Notes: a model not told the origin generated them from the sequence alone. 64,000 nt of DNA from Paracoccaceae bacterium (GCA_020425085.1 JAGQRW010000001.1:62001-126000); one strand, 5' to 3'; positions 9,554-18,813 are shown, counted from the first letter of the stretch. Numbers and translations: made by a program.

Positions 9554-9596
9554 GTTGTCCTCCTGCATCGTCGTTCTGACATCAATTCAGCCACCC

Positions 9597-10913
9597 TCAT
9601 TCGCGAAATGCCTTTTTGAAATAGTTGGTCATGGGTTTCAGCAGGTAACTCAGCGGTGTCCGGTCGTCAGTACGGATAAAGCCTTCCACCGGCATGCCGG
9701 GCAACAGATCAAGTCCTTTCAGCTTGTCCAATTCCTCGGGATTGGGTTGAATCTCGGCCCGGTAGTAGGAACTGCGCGTCGCCTCATCGACAAAGGCGTC
9801 GGCTGACAGTTTCACCACCTTGCCGAACAGTTCCGGGGTGGTGCGCTGATCAAAGGTGGAAAAGCGCAATGTCACATCCTGTCCCAAATGCACCTGGTCG
9901 ATATGAATGGTGTCGATGCGGCTGGCTATAACCAGTGGTAGATCAAGCGGTACGATATACATCACCGGTTCAGCGGGGCGGATGACGCTGCGGATGGCGT
10001 TGACGGTCATGCCGTAAACCGCGCCCGATACCGGCGCACGGATGTCCAGCCTGGACAGATTGTCCAGAACCAGCACCCGCCGTTCATAAAGCTCAAGCTC
10101 GCGATTGCGCAGATCGCGCAGGCTGGTGATCGCATCCTCGCGCCGCGATGTGCCAAGGCGCAGAATGCCGATGTCGTTCTCGATGATCCGCCCGGCTGCT
10201 TCGGCCATCGACGCCTTGACCTCGCCCATGACACCTGCCAATCGCGCCTCTTCGCGCAGAAGCGACGACACCCGCGACGCCTGTGCCAACCCCTTGTCGA
10301 GCAGTTTCTGCTGATCGGCCAGTTCCTGACCGATCAGCTCAAGCTGGCGTTCCTGTGCTTCGTGCTGCGCCTTGAGGCCGTCGATCTGGGCCGAGATCTG
10401 CACCTTGCGCTCGGCCAGTTGCTGGGATTCACGTAACTGTGAATCACGGCGCGCCACGAACAGGCGCACCTGCCCTTCCATCATTTCCCGCACCCTGGGG
10501 TTGGTCTTTGAGGCATCGACAATGATCGGGTCGAACCTTATGGCCTCCGCCTCATCACGCTCGGCCTCCAGACGGCCGCGCCGTGCGATCAGTTCGAAAT
10601 ACTGGCTGTCGATCACCGCCAGTTCGGATTTCAGCGATGCGTCGTCCAGCCGAAGCAGAATGTCCCCCGCCTTGACCACTGAGCCTTCGCGCACGAAGAT
10701 TTCTCCAATGACACCGCCGCTCGGATGCTGCACCACCTGGCGGTTTTCCTTAACCTCCAGATGTCCCGGCACGATGATCGCCCCGGCAATATTGGTGGCA
10801 ACGCTCCAGCCGCCAAAGCCGACAACCAGCAGAAACAGCCCGAGAAACCCGACCGAAAGCGGCAGACGGGCACTTAGGGCGCGGTTCTGTGATGGTTTGA
10901 CCAAGGTTTTCAT
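9597..10913 (-). CDS. HlyD-family type I secretion periplasmic adaptor
   Basis: A 438-residue membrane fusion protein. One N-terminal membrane segment (LPLSVGFLGLFLLVVGFGG, about 19-37) is followed by a lipoyl half-motif (GGVIGEIFVREGSVVKAGD), a long coiled-coil hairpin (about 100-290) and the second lipoyl half with DIRAPVSGAVYGMTV. Such PrtE/HlyD proteins link an inner-membrane ABC exporter to a TolC channel. It lies 29 bases after the PrtD-type gene. No RTX-like or other secreted substrate, nor TolC, is in the window. Confidence 0.93.
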   Translation of the reverse strand: MKTLVKPSQNRALSARLPLSVGFLGLFLLVVGFGGWSVATNIAGAIIVPGHLEVKENRQVVQHPSGGVIGEIFVREGSVVKAGDILLRLDDASLKSELAVIDSQYFELIARRGRLEAERDEAEAIRFDPIIVDASKTNPRVREMMEGQVRLFVARRDSQLRESQQLAERKVQISAQIDGLKAQHEAQERQLELIGQELADQQKLLDKGLAQASRVSSLLREEARLAGVMGEVKASMAEAAGRIIENDIGILRLGTSRREDAITSLRDLRNRELELYERRVLVLDNLSRLDIRAPVSGAVYGMTVNAIRSVIRPAEPVMYIVPLDLPLVIASRIDTIHIDQVHLGQDVTLRFSTFDQRTTPELFGKVVKLSADAFVDEATRSSYYRAEIQPNPEELDKLKGLDLLPGMPVEGFIRTDDRTPLSYLLKPMTNYFKKAFRE

Positions 10914-10942
10914 TCTGCGTTCATTCTCAGATCATTCTACAT

Positions 10943-12679
10943 TTATTCTGCGGCATCACTGTCATCCTTGCCGATGGATTTGGAAATTTCGGCGGCGTTC
11001 TGCACCTGTGCCTTCAGGATCTCGTCGCGCGGCCCGAATGCCTTGCGCAACCCATCCTCGATCACCAGCAACAGATCGCATTCGGCAATCGCTGCCGGGC
11101 GGTGCGCCATGATGATGACGGATTTGCCCTCGGCCTTCATGTCGCGGATGGCATTGTTCAGCGCATCCGATCCGATTGCATCAAGGTTCGAGTTCGGCTC
11201 GTCCAGAACCAGGATCACCGGATTGCCGTACATCGCCCTGGCCAGTCCGATCCGTTGAACCTGCCCGCCGGACAAGCGGCCGCCGTGAATACTGACGCGG
11301 GTATCATAGCCTTCGGGCATGCTCAGGATCATTTCATGTGCACCCGCCTTTTTGGCCGCTTCGACCACCAGCTTTGAATCCGGTTCAACCGCCATGCGCG
11401 CAATATTTTCGGCAATAGTCCCCTCAAACAACGTCACCCGTTGCGGCAGATAACCGACATAACTGCCCAGAACATCCGGGTCATACTGATCAATCGACGC
11501 GCCATCCAGCCGGATCTTGCCGCCCGCGGGTGGCCAGATGCCGATGATCGCCCGCGCCAGCGTGGATTTACCCGAACCGCTCTGACCGATTACGCCCATC
11601 GCCTTGCCCTGTTCTACGCGGAACGAGATCATCCTGAGCACAGCCTGCTTTTCACCGGGCGGGATTACCGTCAACTGCTGCACATCCAGAATGGCGCGCG
11701 GTACCGGCAAGGCGGTGCGCGGTTCATCGAACGGCGATTTTTCCAACAACTCCGACAGACGCTGCCAGCCGGTCTGCGCACGCTGCACCAGCGCCCATTG
11801 CGCAATCGCCTGTTCCACCGGTGCCAAGGCCCGGCCAAGCAGGATCGACCCGGCAATCATCGCCCCCGCCGTCAATTCGTTCTGCAATACCAGATAGGCG
11901 CCCAGCCCCAGCATCGCCGATTGCAAGAACAGCCGCATGGTCTTGGTGGCGCTGGAAAACGTGCCGGTTCGGTCGCTGGAGGATATGGTTCGCATCAGCG
12001 ATACTTGCCGCACCTGATACCAGCGATTGAACACCGCACTGCGCATGCCAAGGCTTTGGACCAGTTCCGCCTCACTGCGCACCGCATCGGAAAAGATATC
12101 CGCCTGCGCGGTTGCCAGATTGGCCTCGGCTACCACCCGCTTGGTCATCCACTGGTTCAGAAAAGTCAGCGAAATCAGAACCGCACCGCCGACAACCGCC
12201 AAATAACCCAGCCACGGATGAAAGACGAAGATTGCCAACAGGAAAACCGGTGTCCAAGGCACATCGAACACCGCAAACAGCGCCGGCGAGGAAAACAGCC
12301 GCTGCACCGCCTCAAGATCACGCAGGCCGGTATTCGGCCCCAGACGCCCTGCCGCCAGCCCGGCCTGACGCAAAACCGCCGAAAACACCCGGTGATCCAG
12401 AATGGTCTGAAAGATCGCCCCGGCCCGCGCCAATACCCGACCGCGGGCATAATCCATCAGCCCCATCATCAGATAAAGGAATGCTACCAGCACCGACAGC
12501 GCCAGCAGCGTTTCCTCGGACCGGCTGCCCAGCACCCGGTCATAGACCTGTAACATGTACAAAGGCCCGGTCAGCATCAGCGCGTTGACGAAAAAGCTGA
12601 AGACGAAGGTGGCTATGAACAATCGCCAACTGGCGCGGAATGCCTTGCGCAACTCGACGCGGCCTTTATCGGAGTCCAT
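10943..12679 (-). CDS. Type I secretion system permease/ATPase (PrtD family)
   Basis: A 578-residue ABC exporter half-molecule. The N-terminal half has the six-helix transmembrane domain. The C-terminal half has Walker A GQSGSGKSTLARAI (about 364-377), the ABC signature LSGGQVQRIGLARAM and Walker B VILVLDEPNSNLD. It lacks the N-terminal C39-like peptidase domain of HlyB, which is the PrtD/AprD arrangement used for metalloproteases and RTX-like proteins. First gene of a minus-strand run whose start lies 190 bases from mlaA, transcribed the other way. Confidence 0.94.
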   Translation of the reverse strand: MDSDKGRVELRKAFRASWRLFIATFVFSFFVNALMLTGPLYMLQVYDRVLGSRSEETLLALSVLVAFLYLMMGLMDYARGRVLARAGAIFQTILDHRVFSAVLRQAGLAAGRLGPNTGLRDLEAVQRLFSSPALFAVFDVPWTPVFLLAIFVFHPWLGYLAVVGGAVLISLTFLNQWMTKRVVAEANLATAQADIFSDAVRSEAELVQSLGMRSAVFNRWYQVRQVSLMRTISSSDRTGTFSSATKTMRLFLQSAMLGLGAYLVLQNELTAGAMIAGSILLGRALAPVEQAIAQWALVQRAQTGWQRLSELLEKSPFDEPRTALPVPRAILDVQQLTVIPPGEKQAVLRMISFRVEQGKAMGVIGQSGSGKSTLARAIIGIWPPAGGKIRLDGASIDQYDPDVLGSYVGYLPQRVTLFEGTIAENIARMAVEPDSKLVVEAAKKAGAHEMILSMPEGYDTRVSIHGGRLSGGQVQRIGLARAMYGNPVILVLDEPNSNLDAIGSDALNNAIRDMKAEGKSVIIMAHRPAAIAECDLLLVIEDGLRKAFGPRDEILKAQVQNAAEISKSIGKDDSDAAE

Positions 12680-12747
12680 AATCGGCCCTTTGCAACCCGA
12701 ATAATTGAATTAGCCGGACAGTATGAGAATCCTTGCCGACTTCCAAC

Positions 12748-12817
12748 ATTGAATCCCCTAAATGTGCCAAAAATACGCCTTCTGGGTCTTGCGACTTTGG
12801 AACAACTTGGATTCAAT
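12748..12817 (+). repeat. Inverted repeat upstream of mlaA
   Basis: ATTGAATCC at 12748-12756 is matched by its exact complement GGATTCAAT at 12809-12817, with 52 bases between. It lies in the 190-base divergent spacer between the type I secretion ATPase and mlaA. It may be an operator pair or the base of a hairpin in the mlaA leader, or chance; nothing else supports a function. Confidence 0.35.
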
Positions 12818-12869
12818 CGGCGCGCATGACTATATACGACGACAGCGGACAGATTTCGGGAATGGTTTG

Positions 12870-13613
12870 GTGAGTTTCATAGCGCGGTACGGATCGGCAA
12901 GAGTTGTGGCAATTCTGGCGCTGGTTCTGGTGCTTGACGCCTGTAGCCCGGCACCGCCTGCCACCGGCATCAATGACCCATTTGAGGCGAACAACCGCCG
13001 CGTTCATAACGTCAACAAGGCGATCGACCAAAATCTGCTGAAACCCATCTCGGGTGCCTATGGATCGGTTGCAGACGGGCCGATCATCAACGGCATCGGC
13101 AATTTCACTTCGAATCTTTCCTTGCCGGGCATCGTGTTGAACGACCTGTTGCAAGGGAACCTGCGGGATGCTTTCAGCAATACCGCGCGGTTTACCCTGA
13201 ACTCGACCTTCGGTCTGGCGGGAATTCTCGATGTCGCCACCCAGAATGGCCTTGGCGAACGGCCATCGGATTTCGGCGAAACCCTGCATGTATGGGGGGC
13301 TGGCGAAGGCGTATATGTTGAATTGCCGCTAATCGGTGCCAGCACCGAACGTGATACCGCCGGGATGGTGGTGGATTTCTTCATCAATCCCGTCAATGCG
13401 TTTATCCCCGCGCCCGACAGATACTATCTGCTGGTGGCCAAAGCCTTGAACAAGGTCGGCAGCCGCGCCCGCTATGCCGATCTGGTCGATCAGGTGCTTT
13501 ATCAAAGCGCCGACAGCTATGCCCAGAACCGGTTGGTCTACCTGCAAAGCCGCCGACGCGATCTGGAAGGTCAATTCAATCTCGAGGATCTGGAGGATCC
13601 ATATGCCAAATAA
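12870..13613 (+). CDS. mlaA: MlaA/VacJ family outer-membrane lipoprotein
   Basis: About 247 residues. A basic, hydrophobic N-terminus leads to the lipobox-like VLVLDAC (Asp at -2 is unusual), then the family core starts NDPFEANNRRVHNVNKAID and continues with RFTLNSTFGLAGILDVA and GEGVYVELPLIGASTERD. MlaA extracts mislocalised phospholipids from the outer leaflet of the outer membrane for retrograde transport. I prefer the GTG at 12870 because it places a normal signal peptide at the N-terminus; the frame is open to an ATG at 12762, which would add 36 unlikely residues. Overlaps mlaC by 11 bases. Confidence 0.88.
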   Translation: MSFIARYGSARVVAILALVLVLDACSPAPPATGINDPFEANNRRVHNVNKAIDQNLLKPISGAYGSVADGPIINGIGNFTSNLSLPGIVLNDLLQGNLRDAFSNTARFTLNSTFGLAGILDVATQNGLGERPSDFGETLHVWGAGEGVYVELPLIGASTERDTAGMVVDFFINPVNAFIPAPDRYYLLVAKALNKVGSRARYADLVDQVLYQSADSYAQNRLVYLQSRRRDLEGQFNLEDLEDPYAK

Positions 13614-14214
13614 CCCAACCCTGACCCGCCGCCATGCACTTGGCACCCTCGCCGTGGCATTTGGAGCAGCGATATTGCCCGGCGCATCGCTGGCCCTGAC
13701 CGAAACGGAAGCAAGCAACCTTATTGGCCAGATGGTCGATGATCTGAACGGCATCATCAATTCCGGCAGATCCGAAAGCGCCATGTTCAGCGAATTCGAA
13801 GCGTTGTTCGCCAAATACGCCGACGTGCCGATCATCGCACAGAGCGCACTGGGCGCCGCCTGGCGCGGTGCCTCGGCAGGACAGCGCAACAGTTATGTAG
13901 CGGCGTTTCGCGGTTATATGGCGCGCAAATACGGCAAACGCTTCCGCGAATTCATCGGCGGCAAGATCGTCGTTACCGGTACGCAATTGGTCAAAAGCGG
14001 CTATCTGGTTTCATCCGTCGTAAAACTGTCAAACGGCAAACCGTTCGAGGTCGAATGGCAGGTTTCCGACAAAAGCGGCCGCAACAAGATGTTCAACATG
14101 TTCATCGAAGGCATCAGCCTTCTGGCAACTGAACGTACCGAAATCGGTGCCATGCTGGACCGGCGAAACGGCAACCTGAATCAGCTGATCGAAGATCTGA
14201 AAACCGCAAGTTGA
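13603..14214 (+). CDS. mlaC: MlaC/Ttg2-type phospholipid-binding ABC protein
   Basis: A 203-residue periplasmic protein. A twin-arginine-like start (LTRRHALGTLAVAFGAAI) leads to a signal-peptidase site after GASLA; the MlaC family region includes FEALFAKYADVPIIAQSALG and YGKRFREFIGG. MlaC ferries phospholipid between MlaA and the inner-membrane MlaFEDB complex. GGAGGATCC precedes the ATG at 13603, which overlaps the mlaA end, so the two are one operon. MlaF, MlaE and MlaD are not in the window. Confidence 0.9.
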   Translation: MPNNPTLTRRHALGTLAVAFGAAILPGASLALTETEASNLIGQMVDDLNGIINSGRSESAMFSEFEALFAKYADVPIIAQSALGAAWRGASAGQRNSYVAAFRGYMARKYGKRFREFIGGKIVVTGTQLVKSGYLVSSVVKLSNGKPFEVEWQVSDKSGRNKMFNMFIEGISLLATERTEIGAMLDRRNGNLNQLIEDLKTAS

Positions 14215-14234
14215 GTGTTTAGGCCGGGGCCTTT

Positions 14235-14262
14235 GTCGGGTCATGCGGGGTCAAGACCCGAC
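14235..14262. terminator. Hairpin between convergent mlaC and PBP genes
   Basis: GTCGGGTC (14235-14242) pairs with GACCCGAC (14255-14262) across a 12-base loop. It sits in the 47 bases between the mlaC stop and the stop of the penicillin-binding protein gene. No clear T-run follows on either strand, so termination would be weak or factor-assisted. Confidence 0.5.
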
Positions 14263-16406
14263 TATCGTCGCCTGCCGAAAATCGCACCCAATACGTCGTC
14301 CAGAATGCTCTGGGCCGGATCATGTCTTGGCCCGCGCCCGTTCATCGGCAGATCCGGTTCGGGCAGGCGTTCCTGTTCCGGATCAATCATCGGCAAAGGA
14401 TGCACCGGCAAACCCTCGTTCACCTTCAGCATGGTCTGCTTCCAGATTTCCGCCGGCAGGCCACCTCCGGTGACGCCGCTCAGCTTGGAATTATCATCAT
14501 AACCCATCCATACGCCCGCAACGTAATCGGCGGTAAAGCCGATAAACCAGGCATCGCGCGCACCCTGGGTGGTGCCGGTCTTGGCGGCGATCTTTCGGTC
14601 CGGCAGTTTTGCGCGGCGGCCTGATCCGATTTCAGTCACCTGATTCATCATATAGACCAGTTGCCGCGCCGCAAAATCGCTGATCACCCGCTCACCCATT
14701 CCGCCGACCTTGCCCATCAGGGGCTTCGCCTCACCCTGAAGCGATAGCTCGATAAGGCCATAGGGTGTAACGCTGGTGCCGCCATTCAGGATGCCGGCAT
14801 AGGCACCGGTCATCTCCAGCAACGTTGATTCACTGGCACCCAACGCCAGCGCCGGGCCGATTGCCAGATCGCTGTCGATGCCGAATTCCTTGGCGACCAG
14901 ACGCACGTTTTCCCGGCCCACCGCTTCGGAAATTCGTACCGCGGCAGTGTTGACCGAAAATGCCAGCGCCTCGGTCAGGGTAAGCGGACCCATGAATTTG
15001 CCGCTGTAGTTCTTCGGCGACCACGGCCCGCTGCCGGGAATGTCGATGGTCAGCGGCGCATCTTCGACAATCGAATCAAACCGGTATCCCAGATCCAGTG
15101 CTGCCGCATAAACAAACGGTTTGAACGACGACCCGGTCTGACGCTTGGCCTGAATGGCGCGGTTGAACTGCCCCGCCACCTTGGATCGCCTGCCGCCGAC
15201 CATCGCCCGGACTGCACCATCCGCCGACATCACCACAATCGCCGCCTGCGCTAGCGAGCCGTCTTTGACGTTGTTTGCAAAGACTTCAGCCAATGCTGAT
15301 TCCGCTGCGCGCTGGATACGGGCGTCAAATGTGGTCTTGATCAGCACGTCTTCCGAAGTATCACGGGTCAGGAATGCCGGTCCGCTTTCCATCACCCAAT
15401 CGGCGAAATACCCGCCTGCCACCGCCTCGGCCGCTTCGGACAGTTCCGCCGGGTGGGCCAGCGCATCACGGTATTCTGCTTCGTTCAAATAGCCCTGATC
15501 ATGCATCAGCCCAAGGATCACACTCGCCCGATCCTGCGAGCGTTGCAGATTGCTGGTCGGCGCATAGCGCGACGGTGCCTTCAAAAGCCCCGCCAGCATC
15601 GCCGCCTCGGCCGCATTGACGGCGCTGGCGGATTTGCCGAAATACCGCTGGCTGGCGGCCTCGAACCCTTGCGCCCCGGCACCCAGATAGGCGCGGTTCA
15701 GATAGATCATCAGGATATCAGCCTTGGTGTAACGGGCTTCCATCGCCAGCGAGAACGGCACCTCCTTCAGCTTGCGCCAAAGTGATCCACGGCGGCAGTC
15801 ACTTTCATAATCCGCCTCGGACTGCCCGGAATTCGGGTCATATTCCACCCCAAGGCACAACAGTTTGGCGACCTGCTGCGTGATTGTGGATCCGCCATTT
15901 CCGGAAAGCGGGCCGCGCCCCTCGCTCAGGTTGATGCGGATGGCGCTGGCGATGCCGCGCGGGCTGATGCCGAAATGCCGGTAGAACCGCTTGTCCTCGG
16001 TGGCGATCACGGCGTGCAACAAATAAGGCGAAACGGTTTCGGTACGGATCAACCCGCCGAACTGATCGCCCCGCCAGGCAAACACCTGGCCGTTGCGGTC
16101 GAGCATAGTGACCGAGCCCTTGGTGCGCCCGTCCACCAATGCCTCTGGATCGGGTAGTTTCAGATAGAAATAAAGCGTGCTGAGCGCCACCACCAGCAAC
16201 AGCATGAAGGCGGTGCGCCAGGCCAGAAACCATCCCAGCCGCCAGATCGGGCGGAACACCCAGATCAGCATCGCCACCAGAAAGTTCCGCTTTCTTGCAG
16301 GCTTCCTGCGCGCCGCAGCGGGACGCCTGGCGGGTTGCTTCGGCGACTTGCCATAATTCCGCTTGGGCGCAACCAAAGGTGGCTTTTTCCTGCCCTTGTA
16401 GCTCAT
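14262..16406 (-). CDS. Penicillin-binding protein 1A family (bifunctional glycosyltransferase/transpeptidase)
   Basis: A 714-residue class A PBP. A basic cytoplasmic tail (about 1-45) and one membrane anchor (about 55-85) precede the GT51 glycosyltransferase domain with ATEDKRFYRHFGI and GGSTITQQVAKLL. The transpeptidase domain has the catalytic SxxK in TGSSFKPFVY, SxN in FSVNTAAV and KTGTTQGARDAWF. It polymerises and crosslinks peptidoglycan. All active-site motifs are intact. The C-terminus ends with a short Pro/Arg-rich tail. Confidence 0.94.
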   Translation of the reverse strand: MSYKGRKKPPLVAPKRNYGKSPKQPARRPAAARRKPARKRNFLVAMLIWVFRPIWRLGWFLAWRTAFMLLLVVALSTLYFYLKLPDPEALVDGRTKGSVTMLDRNGQVFAWRGDQFGGLIRTETVSPYLLHAVIATEDKRFYRHFGISPRGIASAIRINLSEGRGPLSGNGGSTITQQVAKLLCLGVEYDPNSGQSEADYESDCRRGSLWRKLKEVPFSLAMEARYTKADILMIYLNRAYLGAGAQGFEAASQRYFGKSASAVNAAEAAMLAGLLKAPSRYAPTSNLQRSQDRASVILGLMHDQGYLNEAEYRDALAHPAELSEAAEAVAGGYFADWVMESGPAFLTRDTSEDVLIKTTFDARIQRAAESALAEVFANNVKDGSLAQAAIVVMSADGAVRAMVGGRRSKVAGQFNRAIQAKRQTGSSFKPFVYAAALDLGYRFDSIVEDAPLTIDIPGSGPWSPKNYSGKFMGPLTLTEALAFSVNTAAVRISEAVGRENVRLVAKEFGIDSDLAIGPALALGASESTLLEMTGAYAGILNGGTSVTPYGLIELSLQGEAKPLMGKVGGMGERVISDFAARQLVYMMNQVTEIGSGRRAKLPDRKIAAKTGTTQGARDAWFIGFTADYVAGVWMGYDDNSKLSGVTGGGLPAEIWKQTMLKVNEGLPVHPLPMIDPEQERLPEPDLPMNGRGPRHDPAQSILDDVLGAIFGRRR

Positions 16407-16672
16407 GAATTTCTGCCTGTGCCACCGTGTTTTTTTCAGATTATCGCGTTCCTGCGCAAATGTAGAGGGTGTGTCAACGGATTGTTACAAAATCATTTCG
16501 CCTAATTTTTCATCACTAGTTGCATTTAGCGCGTAATTTATGCGTTTCGTTCAGGCTATCCCCGGATTCCAGCCAAAACTTGCTTGCTCCATTCAAATAT
16601 CTTGCCTGATCTTTCAGCAACCTCGCCGAAACAAGCGCCGCCTGGCAGGACCATCACCGAAAGGATCCCATC
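16407..16672. other. Divergent promoter region, PBP1A and amt
   Basis: A 266-base AT-richer spacer that should hold the promoters of the penicillin-binding protein gene (minus) and the ammonium transporter (plus). I see no ORF, no glnK remnant, no convincing -24/-12 sigma-54 element and no clean -35/-10 pair. Confidence 0.5.
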
Positions 16673-18001
16673 GTGAAATCAGTCATGAAACCCGCCCTCC
16701 TGCCAAGTCTCTGCCTTGCCGTACTGCCGGTCGCCGCCCTGGCGCAAGAGGTTGATCAGACACCACTGAATGCCGAGATCGGTTATATCTTCACCACCTT
16801 CATGTTCCTCGTCACTGGTTTTCTGGTATTCTGGATGGCCGCCGGCTTCACCATGCTCGAGGCGGGGCTGGTGCGTTCCAAGAACGTCACCATGCAGCTT
16901 ACCAAGAACATCGCGCTGTTTTCGCTGGCGTCGATCCTTTACTATCTCGTTGGCTACAACCTGATGTATCCGGGCGACAACTGGCTGATCGGTGATGTGA
17001 TCGGCGCGCTATCTATAACCTCGCTTGATCCGGTCGGACTGGCGGATAGTAAGCCGGATCTGGCCTATGCTTCGACGGGTGCCGATTTCTTCTTTCAACT
17101 GATGTTCTGCGCCGCCACTGCGTCGATCGTGTCCGGCACTCTGGCCGAGCGGATAAAACTCTGGCCGTTCCTGATCTTCGTGATCATTCTGACCGGTCTG
17201 ATCTATCCGGTCGAGGCGTCCTGGAAATGGGGCAACGGGTTTCTTGCCGATGCTGGCTTTGTTGATTTCGCCGGTTCGACCGTGGTGCATTCGGTCGGAG
17301 GCTGGGCCGCCCTTAGCGGGGCCATCATCCTTGGCCCGAGGCTTGGCAAATACAAGGATGGCCGGGTGATGCCGTTTTTGGGATCGAACCTGCCGCTGGC
17401 CACGCTTGGCACCTTCATCTTGTGGATGGGTTGGCTGGGTTTCAACGGCGGCTCGCAGCTATATATGGATACTGCCGCCAATGTCGCCGATATCAGCCGG
17501 ATTTTCGCCAATACCAACATGGCAGCAGCCGGTGGGGCGGTTGCAGCACTGTTCCTGACGCAGTTCCTTTATGGCAAGATCGACCTGACGATGGTGCTGA
17601 ACGGCGCCCTTGCCGGGCTGGTTTCCATAACCGCCGAACCCCTGACACCATCACTGGGCGCGGCCATCCTGATTGGTGCAGTCGGTGGTATCATCGTGGT
17701 GTTTGCCGTGCCGATGCTGGATCGCTTCAGGATCGACGACGTGGTTGGTGCCATTCCGGTTCACCTGATGTCAGGCGTCTGGGGAACACTTGCGGTGGTG
17801 CTGACCAACCCCGCCGCATCATTCCTGACGCAACTCGGCGCAATCGCCATAATCGGCCTTTTTGTCACCGTCACATCGTCGCTGGTGTGGCTGGCATTGA
17901 ACGCGACGCTCGGCCTCCGGGTCAGTGCAGAAACCGAAATCAACGGGCTGGACAGCATGGAACTGGGGATGGAGGCTTATCCCGAATTCTCGATCGTCTG
18001 A
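16673..18001 (+). CDS. amt: Ammonium transporter (Amt/MEP/Rh family)
   Basis: A 442-residue inner-membrane channel with a cleavable signal peptide (cut after LAQ, about residue 25) and 11 membrane segments. The family signature is DFAGSTVVHSVGGWAAL, and both pore histidines are present (VVHSVGG and VHLMSGVWG). The start is a GTG at 16673 with AAGGAT seven bases upstream; an ATG follows at 16685. A PII gene (glnK), the usual partner, is not adjacent. Its last 25 bases overlap the convergent znuB gene. Confidence 0.93.
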   Translation: MKSVMKPALLPSLCLAVLPVAALAQEVDQTPLNAEIGYIFTTFMFLVTGFLVFWMAAGFTMLEAGLVRSKNVTMQLTKNIALFSLASILYYLVGYNLMYPGDNWLIGDVIGALSITSLDPVGLADSKPDLAYASTGADFFFQLMFCAATASIVSGTLAERIKLWPFLIFVIILTGLIYPVEASWKWGNGFLADAGFVDFAGSTVVHSVGGWAALSGAIILGPRLGKYKDGRVMPFLGSNLPLATLGTFILWMGWLGFNGGSQLYMDTAANVADISRIFANTNMAAAGGAVAALFLTQFLYGKIDLTMVLNGALAGLVSITAEPLTPSLGAAILIGAVGGIIVVFAVPMLDRFRIDDVVGAIPVHLMSGVWGTLAVVLTNPAASFLTQLGAIAIIGLFVTVTSSLVWLALNATLGLRVSAETEINGLDSMELGMEAYPEFSIV

Positions 18002-18813
18002 ATCCCTTCTGTGGCGGTTCGGAGACGTCGAAAGATCGCCGCCCCGAGACCGCTCATAACCAGCACCAGCAGGGCCGCTACCACGATGCTTGGTCCGGTT
18101 GGCGCATCAAAACGGAACGATGCAAACAGCCCCAGCAACGCTGATGCCGCTGCCGCCAGTGCTGCCAGCAACGCCATCCGTTCCGGCGTAGCCGCCATCG
18201 GTCGCGCCGCCGCCGCTGGAATGATCAGCAAGGCGGAGATCAGCAGCGCCCCCACCACCTTGATCGCCACCGCCACCAGAACCGCCAGCGCCAGCGTGAA
18301 CAACGCCGCCTCGCGCCGTGGCTTCAGCCCCCGCGCCAAGGCCAAATCCCGGTCAAGCGAGGCGATCAGCAACCGTCGCCAGCGCCAGATCAACAGCCCC
18401 AGACACAGAATGGCCCCGCCCCAGATTACCGCGACATCATTCCAGCCCACCGCCAGAATGTCGCCCAGAAGATAACGCATAAGATCAACCTCGGCCCCGC
18501 CAAGCAGCGCCACCGCCACCAGCCCCAGCGCCAGTGCCGAATGCGCCGCCACCCCCAGCAGGGTATCCACATGATGCAGCCGACTTTCAGCTGTCAGGAT
18601 GATCGCCGCCACCATCAGCGCCATCAGCAGCACCCCCAGCACCACCGGCAGGCTTAGAACCAGCGCCAGCGCCACCCCCAGCAGGGCTGCATGACTGACG
18701 GTATCGCCAAAATAAACCATCCGCCGCCACAGCACGAAACACCCCAAGGGGGCCGCCGCCAGCGCAACCCCCAGCGCCGCCAGCACCACCCGCAACACGA
18801 ACTCATCCGGCAT
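17977..18813 (-). CDS. znuB: Zinc ABC transporter permease ZnuB
   Basis: A 278-residue membrane protein with about 8 segments. The N-terminal region GDTVSHAALLGVALAL is the conserved permease motif of the ZnuB/MntB family that receives the ATPase. The ATG at 18813 has AGAAGG upstream and overlaps the znuC stop by 11 bases, so translation is coupled; longer in-frame starts run into znuC. The metal choice follows from zur and znuA beside it. Convergent overlap with amt at the 3' end. Confidence 0.93.
   Translation of the reverse strand: MPDEFVLRVVLAALGVALAAAPLGCFVLWRRMVYFGDTVSHAALLGVALALVLSLPVVLGVLLMALMVAAIILTAESRLHHVDTLLGVAAHSALALGLVAVALLGGAEVDLMRYLLGDILAVGWNDVAVIWGGAILCLGLLIWRWRRLLIASLDRDLALARGLKPRREAALFTLALAVLVAVAIKVVGALLISALLIIPAAAARPMAATPERMALLAALAAAASALLGLFASFRFDAPTGPSIVVAALLVLVMSGLGAAIFRRLRTATEGIQTIENSG

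Noticed and set aside
11441..12553. 370-residue plus-strand frame within the type I secretion ATPase gene
   Set aside because: Shadow of a well-supported ABC exporter; extremely Arg/Gln/His rich with no motif.
16407..16672. NtrC/sigma-54 promoter for amt
   Set aside because: No TGGCAC-N5-TTGC pattern found in the spacer.
17236..17300. Ser in the amt signature (DFAGSTVVH rather than DFAGGTVVH) as a functional change
   Set aside because: This variant is common in one branch of bacterial Amt proteins, and both pore histidines are present.
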